DNA of 64,000 bases from Siphonodentalium dalli (GCA_032622095.1 CP136066.1:94881319-94945318); one strand, 5' to 3'. Positions 45,849-61,693 are shown, counted from the first letter of the stretch. Notes: generated by a model from the letters alone, not told the origin. A program made the numbers and translations.

Positions 45849-46036
45849 CAAGCCTTGAAATAGTGTGTCTGTCATTTGCAGTATGAGGTCCCCAAATTCA
45901 CCCTCTGGGGACCTCATTCTGCTTAGGCCTTAGCAGAATGAGGTTCCCAGAGGGTGAATTTGGTGATGCTAGCCCGCTAAATTCACCCTCTGGGAACCTC
46001 ATTCTGCAAATGACAGGCACACTATTTCAAGGCTTG
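45849..46036. mobile_element. hAT-like foldback MITE in the 3' untranslated region of ARF copy 1
   Basis: 188 bp with inverted ends CAAGCCTTGAAATAGTGTG, flanked by an 8-bp duplication CATCCGAT (45841-45848 and 46037-46044). Eight-base duplications and CA..TG ends are typical of hAT elements. ARF copy 2 has the related uninterrupted sequence near 56680. It starts 30 bp after the stop codon. Confidence 0.8.
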
Positions 46037-46386
46037 CATCCGATATGGGAACTGGGTTTGAACAATATCAACATGCCGGAAGCGATAATCTGAAGGTTAC
46101 ACTTTCCGAAAAAGGGAGTAACTATATTTCGGAATTTATAAATAGTTGTACTGCTGATCGGGAACAGGTTGGAAATTTGTTCCTCAACTAGGATATTAAC
46201 TTTGTATTAAAAGTGCACAACTTTAAACATTCAACCCATATTCTTTGGCTGAATAAATAATTCTAGTCATGTAAGAGCACGGACAAATGTGTAAAATAAA
46301 TCGGTCGAGTCGCAAGTTCACAACCTACGTTCATGGTACCGAAACTGTTACCATATACATTTATATATATTTTTTACATGACGAAC

Positions 46387-46720
46387 ATGTATGATGGGAG
46401 TATCATTTGTGCATGTAAAGTCAGTGCGTGTGATTGCATGTGTGTTGTATATGGTTGTTTCAAGCAAAATTGTTGTTGTTTTTGTTATATCAGTGTATAT
46501 ATTTCAATCATTAATTCATTTTGTTTACATTATATTTTACATTAAACTTGTTGAAAATAATATTAGTCCACCAGATCCCATACTAGACCCATAATAACCA
46601 ACGTATATAATTGTAGAATGCAACAAATACGTCTGTTAAGTTTGGACGAGCGACGCAACGATTTCGATCGTAACCGAAACTTTATGGTTACGATTTCAGC
46701 TAATGATACCCTAAACGGCT
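46387..46720. repeat. 3' flank of the ARF duplication unit, copy 1
   Basis: Matches 57460-57805 with scattered changes (GTATATGGTTGTTTCAAGCA, ATTAGTCCACCAGAT). This shows that the duplicated ARF segment extended to at least the TTAA-flanked elements that follow. Non-coding. Confidence 0.65.
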
Positions 46721-46723
46721 TAA

Positions 46724-46948
46724 CCCTTCAATAACTGCATCTTCCTGAAATTTTGTGAAAACCTGTGCCAATGCATTCTCTTATATATGAGAGTCTCCCG
46801 TAGAATACATTGGCCTAAAAATATTCACCTTGACCCTGTAAGCCATTGCATTATTGTATATGTGCGAAGCGGCATATTGGAAACTCGCATATATAAGAGA
46901 ATGCACTGGCACACGGTATCTAATGATGCAGCTCCCGCCATGAAAGGC
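46724..46948. mobile_element. piggyBac-like foldback MITE
   Basis: Lies between TTAA at 46720-46723 and TTAA at 46949-46952. Termini are CCCTTCAATAAC and CATGAAAGGC (imperfect). It contains two arms of the CATTCTCTTATATATG hairpin family. Confidence 0.55.
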
Positions 46949-46952
46949 TTAA

Positions 46953-47274
46953 GGGGACATGAGGCACTCGCAGAGGGTATATGTGAAAAATCATAAAGGT
47001 GTGTACAACCTTAGGCTATTAATTCGATGACGAAACCTCACCTTTGTTATGTGCCAGCCAATGTATCAACAAACACTTGAGAAAATTCTGATTAAATCAT
47101 GAAGGTCTACATTACAAAACATCAATTCAATTCAATTTATTAGATACTCTCATCGTATAACAATACATTTTGAAAAGTAATGTGTTATAGTGCATGCAAT
47201 TCACAATGATATGTATGAATATATGAATATATTGGGAATTAAACGGGATATATTTGTGTATTCATAAGAAATGT
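46953..47274. other. Unassigned sequence
   Basis: AT-rich. No feature recognised. Confidence 0.45.
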
Positions 47275-47535
47275 TGGCGTAATTTGGCAGCCATGTGTAC
47301 AGATTTCGTCCGGAGGATGGGGTGATAGGGGGGGGGGTAACACGTTGTTAAGCCCCATGAGTGGTTTATCTCACGCTGGGCCTTTTTGATAAATATTGAT
47401 AGTTTTTTCATAGTTTTCGTACTGCTAGAGTTAAATAGTTCATGGAGTTTCATTACGTTAGGTTGACTGTAGTAGTACGGTTTAATATATTTAAATCTCA
47501 GATCTCTTATTGTGTCTATTTCAGAGCAATAAACA
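47275..47535 (-). pseudogene. LINE-C remnant, reverse transcriptase C-terminus (minus strand)
   Basis: The minus-strand frame reads EIDTIRDLRFKYIKPYYYSQ followed by PNVMKLHELFNSS, closely similar to the LINE-C fragment at 50765-50930 (LEDLRHKYIKPYYNIRPNIL). Only the segment after the zinc knuckle remains. It is followed by low-complexity sequence, also as in the other copy. Confidence 0.6.
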
Positions 47536-47684
47536 ATGTTTGTTGATAAAATGACTTTCACTGTAACAGTTATGTTTACGTAACAACGGTTTCAAAATGC
47601 AAAATTTCGTCACTGGATAATATGAATAATAAAAAATAATATCAAAGTCTATCTATGCGGGATCCGCGCTGGTACAGCATTAAA

Positions 47685-47865
47685 GACACTGTGCCAGTGT
47701 ATTCTCTTATATATGCTAGGCTCCCATAAGGAGCCTCGCATGTATAAGAGAATGCACTCGCTTGTTCAAGGTAAATATTGTTAGGCCAATGTATTATCTT
47801 ATATATGCGAGGCTCCCTATGGGAGACTCGCATTTATAAGAGAATGCATTGGCACAGGGTTTTGG
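47685..47865. repeat. Two hairpins of the CATTCTCTTATATATG family
   Basis: Two inverted pairs (about 47695-47760 and 47785-47855), each with arms GCATTCTCTTATATATGCGA or close variants. No TTAA-flanked termini could be found around this pair. Confidence 0.6.
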
Positions 47866-48149
47866 CAAAATTTCAGGAAGTCCTGTCATGAAGGTCTACA
47901 TTACAAAAGATCAGAGAAATGAATAACATGCCAGAAAACAGATGTTTTTCAACTTATAACATTTCACTTTCAAAGACATTTGGCGATGTTTCTTTAATAA
48001 ATGACTTTCACTGTAACAGTAATGTTTACATAACAATGGTTTTAACATGTGCAATCTCATCACTGTAGTTGTCAATAATAAAAATAAGAACAAAGTGTAC
48101 CTTATTTATTATTCTCTATTACCCACTGTAAGAACCTTATGTCGGACTT

Positions 48150-48310
48150 TTATATAGAGGATCTCCAACGAGATGTTGGGATATAAGATTTTATGAAACG
48201 AGTTTGATAAATTTGATTCACAACAAGTCGTCTACAGACGAGTTGTGAATCAAATTTATCAAACGAATTTCATAAAATCTAATATCCCAACATAACGATT
48301 TGAAGATCTT
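48150..48310. repeat. Foldback element with about 60-bp arms
   Basis: The arm GTTGGGATATAAGATTTTATGAAAC continues through GATTCACAAC (quoted in parts: GTTGGGATATAAGATTTTAT, GATTCACAAC) and pairs with its complement around a centre at about 48238. Pairing is high. Confidence 0.75.
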
Positions 48311-48730
48311 GTATATCACATAAACAAAATTAGAGCTTTATGCCTTATTTAACAAATCAAAATCCTTAAAAGAAGCTTTAAAATGCATACATTTACATCG
48401 TTGGCTGAGACGCTTCACAACCGAATACGATATAGTCCCCCAATTTTCCTATTTGGTTTTGTGTCTATTTTCGTTATTGCAACGACATTGGACAATAATT
48501 TAACTTTAATGGACAAAGCAATCAGTTTGCATTGTCTTGTGCTGGTGTCATGCGCGGCTTTTCGAAATAGTATTATAATCTGCCTGAATCAATGTAAAGT
48601 CATTTTGTTGGTGCGATGCTAAAATGGTGGGAAGCACGGGCCTATTCACCACTAGTGGGAGATAAATAAATATGTAATGTTGTTTTTAATATATACATAT
48701 ATGTTGAAACAGCGAGTCCCCTTCATTTGT
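48311..48730. other. Unassigned sequence
   Basis: No gene or repeat recognised. Confidence 0.4.
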
Positions 48731-48734
48731 TTAA

Positions 48735-48856
48735 CCCTTCCATGACTATAAGCGAGTCTCGCATATAAGAGAATGCATTGACCTAACAATATTTGAATTA
48801 ACCTGGTAAGCCATGCATTCTCTTATAAATGCGAGGCTCCCTGCCATGAAAGGGTA
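48735..48856. mobile_element. piggyBac-like foldback MITE, short
   Basis: Termini CCCTTCCATGAC and GCCATGAAAGGGTA lie between TTAA at 48731-48734 and 48857-48860. Inner arms belong to the CATTCTCTTATATATG family. Confidence 0.6.
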
Positions 48857-48860
48857 TTAA

Positions 48861-49954
48861 AATGCTACATTCTGGTCCAGTTTATAAGCACTAATAAAAT
48901 TGATTTGAAACTACGCACAGACGAATATCTTATATAACAATCTTAATTTGAGATCATTTGAAATGCCTTCTATTCGAAGTTGGTTCATGTGAAAGTCTAT
49001 AAAACATATATCACCAACAAGTACATATAATCAGACACCCTCTACATTCACACAATTCGCGCCCGTAAGCATCGGTACAAATCACGACATTGTTTACACG
49101 AATGTGTCCAAGGTTTATCAAGCAATAACTGAAGCCTCCACTTCATAAAAACCAATGAACCAACCTGCGTCACTTCAAGTCGATCACGCACTCGCCGTGG
49201 TTGTTATATTGTGTGCACATTCAACTCAAGTTATCGGGTTTTCTAAAACAGCTGTTTTGACGCTGGTTTGTATATATATTTGTGCGTTATTTTATTTTGA
49301 GCTCATTTGCTTTTCGATAGCAATTAACTCTTTTAACACTGGCAAAAATCATAGAGATACTTCAGTTTGATGTGCAGAAAATCTACTGGCAAATGATTAT
49401 TGTGAATGACTGGAAGATCGATCGCGCTCCTTCGAGATTCAAACACTTTGTTTAATTACTCTGCCCGTCAATACCCATTGACCCCAATCATTCTTCCAGT
49501 CATTTCTTATATAATCATAGATCTACCTTGTTCTTATTTAAAATATTAATAACACTCCAATAACGAGATTCCCCATATCGAAACAGTTGTCATGTAAACA
49601 ATTCTGTCACGGTGGAATTACCGTTCGAAGTCCAAGTATTCCAATAAGATACCACAGTTCAGTCAAAACTTCACGGTAAACATTTTAAAAAGGTAAAAAT
49701 ATTTGAAAAATATTATAATAATGATATTCAGGCCAAAATATGTTAATTAACTATGTGATTAGCGGTGTTTGCTGACAAATCGCTGTAGAAGTTTTGTCTA
49801 CATAACAACGAATTCAACACGCGAAATTTCTGGGATTGATACGCAACGTTTGAGAATCGTGTGTTTTCCGAGTCATCAATACATATACATATATAGTTTT
49901 ATTATATGCTTGCCCATAAAGTGATGGAAAATTACCGAAACGTAGATCGTCGTA
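48861..49954. other. Intergenic sequence, nothing recognised
   Basis: AT-rich. A 60-base segment around 49771-49830 weakly repeats sequence at 47555-47620 and 48000-48070 (TGTTTACATAACAA type). No gene seen. Confidence 0.45.
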
Positions 49955-50163
49955 CAGTAATGCCCTAAATAATCAACTCCCTAACCACAGCAGAATTATG
50001 GGTAACTTTTCAGGATTTAGTCAGAAATATGGCTTGTTGCCATTCATCGGAAAGCGGGGAGAGCTTTCCGATGAATGGCAACAAGCCATATTTCCGACTA
50101 AATCCTGAAAAGTTACCCATAATTATGCTGTGGTTATGGAGTCGATTAATTAGGGCATTACTG
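49955..50163. mobile_element. Tc1/mariner-like foldback MITE, copy 1
   Basis: 209 bp, nearly a full palindrome, with ends CAGTAATGCCCTAAAT and complement, flanked by TA on both sides (49953-49954 and 50164-50165). TA duplication and a CAGT start fit Tc1/mariner. Copies in ARF introns are at 55812-56024 and 59387-59598. Confidence 0.8.
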
Positions 50164-50539
50164 TATGTCTCTATTCGAAACTACAGTGAAATACGATTTC
50201 GTAATGTACTGTAGCTTTCTTTATATCACTGGACCTTGCCGGTGGGTTATAAGGTACGTTCATATGCTGGCAAGTTTGTACTGCAAACTGCAAAACTGCT
50301 GCAAACTCGCCAAAATGTTCCATGTACAAATTGCTGATAATAAAGCATTTGTTCATTCACTAATTTCTGCCAGCTGTCGACAAATCATTGTTAGTAATGA
50401 TCAATCTAAGACAGCAATGTTGTGTGATGGCTGATTTGGTTAGAACACATACCCATAACTCTCGATAAACTAGGACTATCATATTATTGGCTCGACCAGA
50501 AGGTCCATAACCGAGATATTTTTAACTCCGCGATAAAGC

Positions 50540-51476
50540 CAAAAAATCAGAGATAGCTATAAGAGGCAGTATATCAAACTCAGACAAAAACATTTTATCG
50601 CATCATTAAGAATGACTATGGAATAGAGCACTATCTATCCCTCAACAATCAAAATGCACTTTCGTACCTCCCGAAATTCCGCACACGCAACCACAGATTA
50701 CCCGTAGAAACCGTGGGCAGGAGAAGAAAACGAAAATAGAATATGCATACTGTGCGAAAATGATATGGGCGATGAATACCACATTATTCTGAAATGTAGC
50801 AAACTAGAAGATCTTAGACACAAATATATCAAACCATATTATAATATCCGACCAAATATTTTGAAACTAAATAGTCTCTGCAAATTTTACAAGCAGGAAA
50901 ACCCTAACAAATCTATCAATATTCATAAAAGAAGCCCTAAATATCGTGAGAGCACCCTGGGACAGAAATCAAGCAACCCAGCCATGAACCCACCCCATCC
51001 TAACATCAATATAAAACCAAGTAACACCCCCCCCCCCATTTTTTCACTGAGACCCACACAAGATAGATATATATTATGCCCATGTATCATAGCCCTACAC
51101 CACCATTCCTTCATGCCCATTATAAAGTTGTATTGGGCCCCATGTCACATGGATATTATGCACACAATAATACACACCGAATCTGTGTTCCCATCGGGAA
51201 TCTACCGAATACCGAATCGGTGTTCCCATCGGGAATCTACCCCACCTCACCCAATCACCCATCCACCTAACCTATATAACGCCTATACTTTGACAAAATG
51301 AAACGCCCAACCAAAATATATATAAATGCACAAAACAAAGCACAATGAATTTGTAATTTCAAAATCTAATGGGTATCATATAATTTAATCGTATATACAT
51401 ATGCACGAGTGTTGTACGCGCTCACATGTCAACTATGATTTCAATGAGCAATAAACTATCTGTATCTATCTGATAT
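50540..51476 (+). pseudogene. LINE-C remnant: reverse transcriptase C-terminus and 3' end
   Basis: Broken frames contain LPKFRTRNHRLPVETVG, then ENRICILCENDMGDEYHIIL and KCSKLEDLRHKYIKPYY. This is the conserved C-terminal block (HRLP.E.G, C..C, D..H, C) of CR1/L2/Jockey-group LINE proteins. At least one frameshift and a stop separate the two parts (about 50720-50745). The 3' untranslated part ends GCAATAAACTATCTGTATCT with a short TATC-type tail. The same tail is found at 58250-58510. Confidence 0.7.
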
Positions 51477-52276
51477 CGCTGAAGTGTTTACAATATCATA
51501 AGAACACGGTGCGCGTTGATATTGTCGGTGGATATTCCTAACTTAACAACCATGATGAGAAATTCAGTTAAAAAAATTATCACTACACTTATGCAAACTA
51601 AAGTCCCCTTTGTAGCATACATACATTTTCAAGTATTATATTTCATTTGCAACGCCTAATGTCTGAATTTAGTTCTAAATTGTATCATCAAACTGTCCAA
51701 CTATTGGACATTCCAACGTAACAACCCCTATGCGCATGGTTGATAATAAATATTGTGTGTAAACACTGTAAATCATCGAGATATAATTAGCAATAGTGAC
51801 ATTTTTTTTTCGTGAAGTTCATCTGGGGTTTGCCTTCCTGTTCTATTACTAATTCGTACATGTGCCCTCAATTTGCGTACATACATTTAGACGGTTGTTA
51901 CCCAGGAAACAAAATTATATAAGTCTTAGATAATTATAGGCAAATCAATTGAAATAAATTTGTAGGTCGCAATCTAAGAATCAAATATCGCGCCGCGAAT
52001 TATTTATATAAACAGAGTCATCGCTATATTTAGACATATAAACATTGCATTTCTATTGTGTACAGTGTGATGTCAAGGGATTACCCTATGCGGATCGATT
52101 TATGCCCAGTACTTACTGCCTAGTTTGTAATAACTTCCACGTGTTCAGAAACACATCAACTTAAAGCATGGTTGTATATAAACGAGTAAATTTGGTGGAT
52201 GTAGTCAGAATTGTGGGAACATTGAACGAAATCAAACACTCCAACTGGAACAGTGTGTGTGGTACAATTGTTCAAA
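51477..52276. promoter_or_regulatory. Upstream region of ARF copy 2
   Basis: Colinear with the region upstream of ARF copy 1 (41380-42027) and with 58511-59223. The TATA-like site has decayed to ATATAATTAG (51781-51790). The leader nearest the ATG, starting ACTTACTGCCTAGTTTG, is strongly conserved with copy 1. Confidence 0.5.
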
Positions 52277-56646
<4,370 letters not shown>

Positions 56647-57003
56647 CATGGAACCTGACTAGTTCCCTCCCTATATGAGAACTTTGGCCTTGAACAATAT
56701 CAACATGGAAGCATCTGAGATAATCTGAAGGTCATACTTTCCGAAAATGGGAAGTAACTGTTATCGGAATTTACAAATAGTTATAATGCTGATCAGGAAT
56801 GGGTTGGAAATTTGCACATCAATAAGGAGAGTAAATTCGTATCAAACAACTTTAAACAGTCAACCCATATACTTTGGTTGAAGAAATATTTGTTGTCATG
56901 CAATCTTGAGCATAAATAAATGTGTACAATTAATCGGTCGAGTCGCACATTCACAACGCATGCAAGTTCACGGTACCGAAACTGTTACAATACATTGTAT
57001 ATA
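56647..57003. other. 3' untranslated and flanking region of ARF copy 2
   Basis: Colinear with the region after ARF copy 1 once the hAT-like element is removed (TGAACAATATCAACATG in both). Candidate poly-A signals are AATAAATG near 56915 and GAAATATT nearby. Confidence 0.5.
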
Positions 57004-57004
57004 G

Positions 57005-57071
<67 letters not shown>
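57004..57071. repeat. (TA)n microsatellite
   Basis: Uninterrupted TA dinucleotides over more than 60 bases. Confidence 0.95.
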
Positions 57072-57074
<3 letters not shown>

Positions 57075-57267
57075 CACATAATTTGGCCATAAAAGCAGTT
57101 TCATAATTATCGGTAATAGACACGTTTAATATCAGCGCGTGCGATGACGTCACGGCGTTCTTCAAATAACTTGCGATCGCTGTAATTTATTATTGTTGTT
57201 TTCGATGAATATTTCGCGTTGCTTCGGGTTTATTTGATCATGTGATAAAAGGTATCTCACACTCGTC

Positions 57268-57381
57268 CTATTTTATACGTAATTTATCACCTCGTCCTCT
57301 AAATTCTATTTGAGCCTCGGTAAACCTCGGCTCAAATCGAATTTAGTGAACTCGGTTGATAAATTCCGTATAAAATAGAAA
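57268..57381. repeat. Foldback element between TA microsatellites
   Basis: Arms CTATTTTATACG..TAATTTATCA and CTATTTGAGC..CTCGG pair with complements around TAAAC at about 57325. The element and about 200 bp to its left lie between two TA microsatellites, in a region where copy 1 (near 46370) has neither. Confidence 0.6.
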
Positions 57382-57394
57382 CTCATGTAAGATC

Positions 57395-57395
<1 letters not shown>

Positions 57396-57440
<45 letters not shown>
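57396..57440. repeat. (AT)n microsatellite
   Basis: Pure TA/AT repeat of about 45 bases. Confidence 0.95.
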
Positions 57441-57445
<5 letters not shown>

Positions 57446-57459
57446 CACATCAAAATCAT

Positions 57460-57805
57460 GTATGATGGTAGTTTATTTATGCATTTATAGTCGGTGAGCG
57501 TGATTCTATGTGTGTTGTATATGGTTGTTTCAAGCAAAAAAATTGTTGTTTTTGTTTCATCAGTGTATAAATTTCAATCATTAATTCATTTTGTTTAAAT
57601 TATATTTGACTTTAAACTTATTGATAATAATGTTAGTCCACCAGATTCCATATTAGACCCATATACCCAATTTATATAATTGTAGAATATATGACCTATA
57701 GTTGTGTCATCAATTTGACGAACGACACAACAATTAAGATGTCCTGGTGGTGACCGAAACTTTATAGTTACGAATTTCAAGTAATGATTCCCCATAATCC
57801 GGCTT
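57460..57805. repeat. 3' flank of the ARF duplication unit, copy 2
   Basis: Matches 46387-46720. It ends at CGGCTTAACCCTTTCGTGAC, where a TTAA-flanked piggyBac-like terminus begins. Confidence 0.65.
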
Positions 57806-57807
57806 AA

Positions 57808-58215
57808 CCCTTTCGTGACAAGTACCGCGCTGGCGCAGCATTAATTTTGATCCTGTGCCAGTACATTCTCTTATATATGATAGTCTCACATAGGGAACCT
57901 CACATGTATATAAGATCACACATTGGCCTATCAATATTTACCTTAACCTGGTAAGCCAGTGCATTCTCTTATATATGCGAGGCTCCCTGTGGGAAAATTG
58001 AAAGACATTTTCACAGTTTCACTGCTGTATATATAAACATGCATGTGTATATGAAATGAACAATGATTAATGTGATATCCAAAGTTGTGTACACAGTGTA
58101 TATACGTTTTGCTTGTTTCACTGTTAAGTGACTTGTGCAATAAATCAATCATCATCAAAAATATTTACCATAACCTGGTAAGCCATTCTCTTATATATGC
58201 GAGGCTCCCTGTGGG
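57808..58215. repeat. Cluster of CATTCTCTTATATATG hairpins with a piggyBac-like left end
   Basis: The left terminus CCCTTTCGTGAC follows TTAA (57804-57807). The right TTAA-flanked end was not found. At least three arms of the hairpin family (about 57860, 57958, 58185) are interspersed with AAGCCATTCTC and unrelated sequence (58000-58160). Confidence 0.5.
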
Positions 58216-58239
58216 ATAATATATACATAATTGTTACGA

Positions 58240-58510
58240 GGTTACAAAACGAAAGTGGATTCTCAATCTGTGTCCCATGGGGACTCTACCCCACCTCACC
58301 CAGACACATACGGTGACCCACCCACCCTACTCCTAATTTGACAAAATGAAACGCCCAACCAAAATAGATATTATGCACAAAACAATGCACCATGAATTTG
58401 TAATTTCAAAATCTAATGGGCATCATAATTTAATGTATATACATATGAACGAGTGTTGTATGCGCTCACATGTCAACTATGATTTCGATGAGCAATAAAC
58501 TATCTGTATC
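58240..58510 (+). pseudogene. LINE-C 3' tail, copy 2
   Basis: Matches 51190-51476 (GACAAAATGAAACGCCCAAC, GAGCAATAAACTATCTGTAT). No coding part remains. Because the sequence after it also matches that after LINE-C copy 1, it was duplicated together with the ARF upstream region. Confidence 0.65.
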
Positions 58511-59223
58511 TATCTGATATCGCTGAAGTGTTTACAATATCATAAGAACATGGTGCGCTTTGGATATTGTCAGTGGAAATTCCTAACCTATAACACTCAT
58601 GATAGGAAATTCAGTTGAAGAAAATATCACTACACTTATGCAAACTTAAGTTTCCTTTGTAGGTTACATAAATTTCCAAGTTCAATATTTTCATTTGCAA
58701 TGCCTTAATTTAGTTCTAAATTGTATCATCAAACTGTCCAACTACTGGAAATTCCAACGTAACGACCCCAATGGCTGATAATAATTTTTTTGTGTCAACA
58801 CTTTGAATCATCGAGGTATAAATAGCAATAATTCGTACAGCGAATGACGTTTTTCCTTGATGATCATCTGGGGGTTGCCTTCCAATGCTATTGTACTAAT
58901 TCGTACATGTGGCATCAATTTTCGTACATACATTTAGACCGTTGTTACCCAGGGAACAAAATGATATGTCTTTGATAATTATATGCAAATCAAATCATTT
59001 TACATAATTATATTTGTGAGTCGCAATCTCAGAGTCAAATATCGCGCCGCGAGTTTATTTATATAAACAGAGTCATCGCTATATTTAGACATATAAACAT
59101 TGCAATCGCATCGTGTTCTGAACGAAATTTCTGATGTGTACAGTGTGTTGTCAAGGGATTTCCCTATGTCATGGGATTCCCCTGTGTCGCCAGTGCACTC
59201 GTCACTTCTTCCAGCGTGGAATC
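58511..59223. repeat. Duplicate of ARF upstream region, joined to exon 3
   Basis: Colinear with 51477-52090 and 41400-41765, including TATAAATA at 58817-58824. It ends with TTCCAGCGTGGAATCAGCT, which in copy 1 lies about 270 bp before the ATG. Here it joins directly to exon 3. Exons 1 and 2 are deleted. Confidence 0.7.
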
Positions 59224-59358
59224 AGCTTACTCTTCATCGTCGACAGCGCTGATCACTCCAGAATATCAGAAGCTAAGGACGAACTATACGGTATTCTAGA
59301 TAGCGACGAAATGAGAAAGGTCCCAGTGTTAGTCGTTGCTAACAAGCAAGATTTACCA
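59224..59358 (+). pseudogene. ARF copy 3: isolated exon 3 (GTPase fragment)
   Basis: Encodes [20 protein letters not shown] through NKQDLPG with only one silent change from exon 3 of copy 2. The first two bases and the acceptor differ (AATCAG|CT instead of TTTCAG|GC). The donor GTGAGAAC is intact. With no P-loop or switch exons and no exon 4 before 60024, it cannot make a GTPase. A frame from 59134 reads from the upstream region into it, which is probably incidental. Confidence 0.85.
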
Positions 59359-59386
59359 GGTGAGAACTGAGAAGTGACGTAATGTA

Positions 59387-59598
59387 CAGTAATGCCCTAG
59401 ATAATCGACTCCTTAACCACAGCAGAAATGTGAGTAACTTTTCAGGATTTAGTCGGAAATATGGCTTGTTGCCATTCATCGGAAAGCTTTCCGAGAGAGA
59501 TTTCCGATGAATGGCAACATGCCATATTTCCTACTAAATCCTGAAAAATTTCACATAATTCCGCTGTGGTTAAGGGGTCGATCATTTGGGAATTACTG
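59387..59598. mobile_element. Tc1/mariner-like foldback MITE, copy 3, after ARF copy 3
   Basis: Same insertion as in ARF copy 2 intron 3, with TA on both sides (59385-59386 and 59599-59600). It was inherited by duplication and is slightly diverged. Confidence 0.82.
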
Positions 59599-59600
59599 TA

Positions 59601-60024
59601 GATAAAACTGTCCGAATTGATACTGATACGAGCCCCCCTCCCTCCCTTTTTTGCGACACTATATATATGGTATCATAACAGAAACATAGATTTCAAGATA
59701 ACACCAGTACAGCATTCTCGATTATACCATTACACTATAATTAGATGGTGTTATTCACCCATCATGTGTATACATAAAATATATCGATACCAATTGATTT
59801 GGATTAATTATTTATGAGCCAGTTTATGAAATTATGAGCACAAATTACATGCTAATTTTATATATATAATATATATAAATCAAAATGTTTCAATCATCAA
59901 AATGTGCTCGAAGCGCACAAAGGGGGCCGCCGCTAAATAATGGCTCTATCTTAGATCAAAATGTAAGCGAAGTCCCACAAAGGGGACCACAGGACCTCCG
60001 ACGCTGAATATTGGCTAGTTCAGT
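59601..60024. other. Rest of duplicated intron 3, then an inverted intron-2-like fragment
   Basis: 59601-59861 follow ARF copy 2 intron 3 (56027-56285). From about 59885 the minus strand resembles ARF intron 2 near 54565-54690 (GAACTAGCC, GCGGCCCC, TTTGTGCGCTT, ACATTTTGA). This suggests an inverted fragment. Weak match. Confidence 0.4.
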
Positions 60025-60291
60025 ATAATAGAAGTAAGTTGCTTGAGTAGACTAACATAAGTGGTATTAATACTATTATAATATGTTAGATAATGGGCTG
60101 GTTGACAGACTAATCAGGAAATAGTTAGAAATTATGGAATTGTGTTTATCCTGCACAAATGAGATCATTCCCTGTCATATAAGTGATATCAGTAGAGTTT
60201 TATGCGGTTTTAGACCAAATTTAGTGAAATTTTGGTCCCCGAAAATGCCAGATGCAAAAAAAACGGCATACCTTCCTGCTAATTTTTTACT

Positions 60292-60327
<36 letters not shown>

Positions 60328-61345
60328 ATTCAATCTAACATTTTGAGCATAATACAATAAATAGAAACTTCCCTGATCCCCAGCTGTGATCGTAGGGTCA
60401 TGCAAACCGAAGTGAGGAATGTAGTTTTTAAATTTATTATTATAGGGTGAGCGCGAACGCAGACCCCAAAACGCATAAATTACACAGTCGAGTTACCCAC
60501 ATTTGGGGTAATCGCTCGGGTCATCCAAACCGAAGTGCAATGGTAAGGACTCGCCAAGGGGCCACCGCCTTTTGGATCACGGTTAGCCCTCTGCCAGGTA
60601 AGTATGCTTGAGCACGAAATCAATTCCGGCCAGTATACAGCGGCGCAGTGAATACATGTGGTGTCCATTGTTAAAATTAATTATAAACCTTTTTATTTTT
60701 GAATGTTTTCGTCGTAATTCAACTCAGAAGTAAATTGAATGTTAGGCGTTGCCATACGTTGCGAAACTGTGGAAATAATACTGCATATTGTCAGATAAAT
60801 GCATGAAATTTCTGAGTCAGTACGAAAAATATAATGATATACGTCTAGCGTATGACTTTGGTAGAGTTATCGCTCCTTAGTCAGCATGGGTGATTATTTT
60901 TAACTGGCTGAAACGGGCGCAATCGGCAAACCTCGGTTTTATCCGTACGCACAACTATTTCTGCAAGAACGATAATCCGAGAAGTTGCGATTGGGGACTG
61001 CGCGGTCCCTGCACAAATGGGCCCGTATAGCCCCTTTGTGCGTTTGGGGCATACGGCCCCTGTATGCGCTTCCTAAATAGTCACAAAGGTTCAGATTCAA
61101 CTTATTTGATTCCGAAATAAGTCAAGTGGAATTATACCCGTTATTCTGTCGGATGGCGGTGGCCACAATGAAAACACATAGATAAAGAGCGTACATCTGA
61201 TCTGCAAATATATATTGAACCTAAATATTCACATTTATTTGATTCTGAAATAGGCCCATAGTGAGCTTATTTTAATTTGTGGTTTTGGTTTTATTTTGAT
61301 AAAATAAAATAAAAACCTCCACCAGGGCACCCCGAGTCACCACAC
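60025..61345. repeat. Block X, copy 5 (followed by LINE-A)
   Basis: Begins abruptly at TATAATAGAAGTAAGTTGC, within the end of spacer Y, and carries a 34-base poly-C tract (60293-60326). It ends at GTCACCACACC, where LINE-A copy C starts. Confidence 0.8.
60445..60605 (-). ncRNA. U1: U1 spliceosomal snRNA gene, copy 5
   Basis: Same 161-nt RNA as the other four copies, with variant loop I GATCCAAAAG. Candidate PSE at 60646-60664. It lies about 30 kb to the right of the nearest other copy, yet is just as similar. Confidence 0.88.
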
Positions 61346-61693
61346 CATCATCACATTGTGATGCCACACACTCTTATTCCTTTCATGCGAGAGGTGCACG
61401 TTTTAGATGATGATGCCATCAATGTGTCCAATCACAGACCAGTTACTCTGAGCATAAGCGTTGAATTACGAGATCGACATGTAGGTAAAGCAGACGTTGA
61501 CGGAAACGGCATTGTAGATTGGAAAACGGCCAAATATCAGCCTGAAATTCTTGAACATTACAGCCGAATTCTTGATTCAGAATTAAACTCACCTGACCAA
61601 TTAGATCAACAAGAAACCGATCCATGTAGAATATACGATTCAATTGTAAGCGCATATGAATATGCGGACTCTTCGACAAACTTGGGTGAATGA
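61346..61693 (+). pseudogene. LINE-A copy C: endonuclease end, separated by an 89-bp deletion
   Basis: Encodes the truncated endonuclease end with VSNHRPVTLSI and the linker up to YDSIVSA. Compared with copy B (17010-17098), 89 bases are deleted between GTAAGCGCA and TATGAATATG, with the three bases GCA shared at both ends. The deletion shifts the frame, and this part ends at a stop at 61691-61693. Confidence 0.8.

Noticed and set aside
50965-51301. Extension of the LINE-C frame rich in Pro and His
   Set aside because: It runs through low-complexity CCAC/CACC sequence that is non-coding in the related copy at 58250. Probably 3' untranslated sequence that happens to be open.
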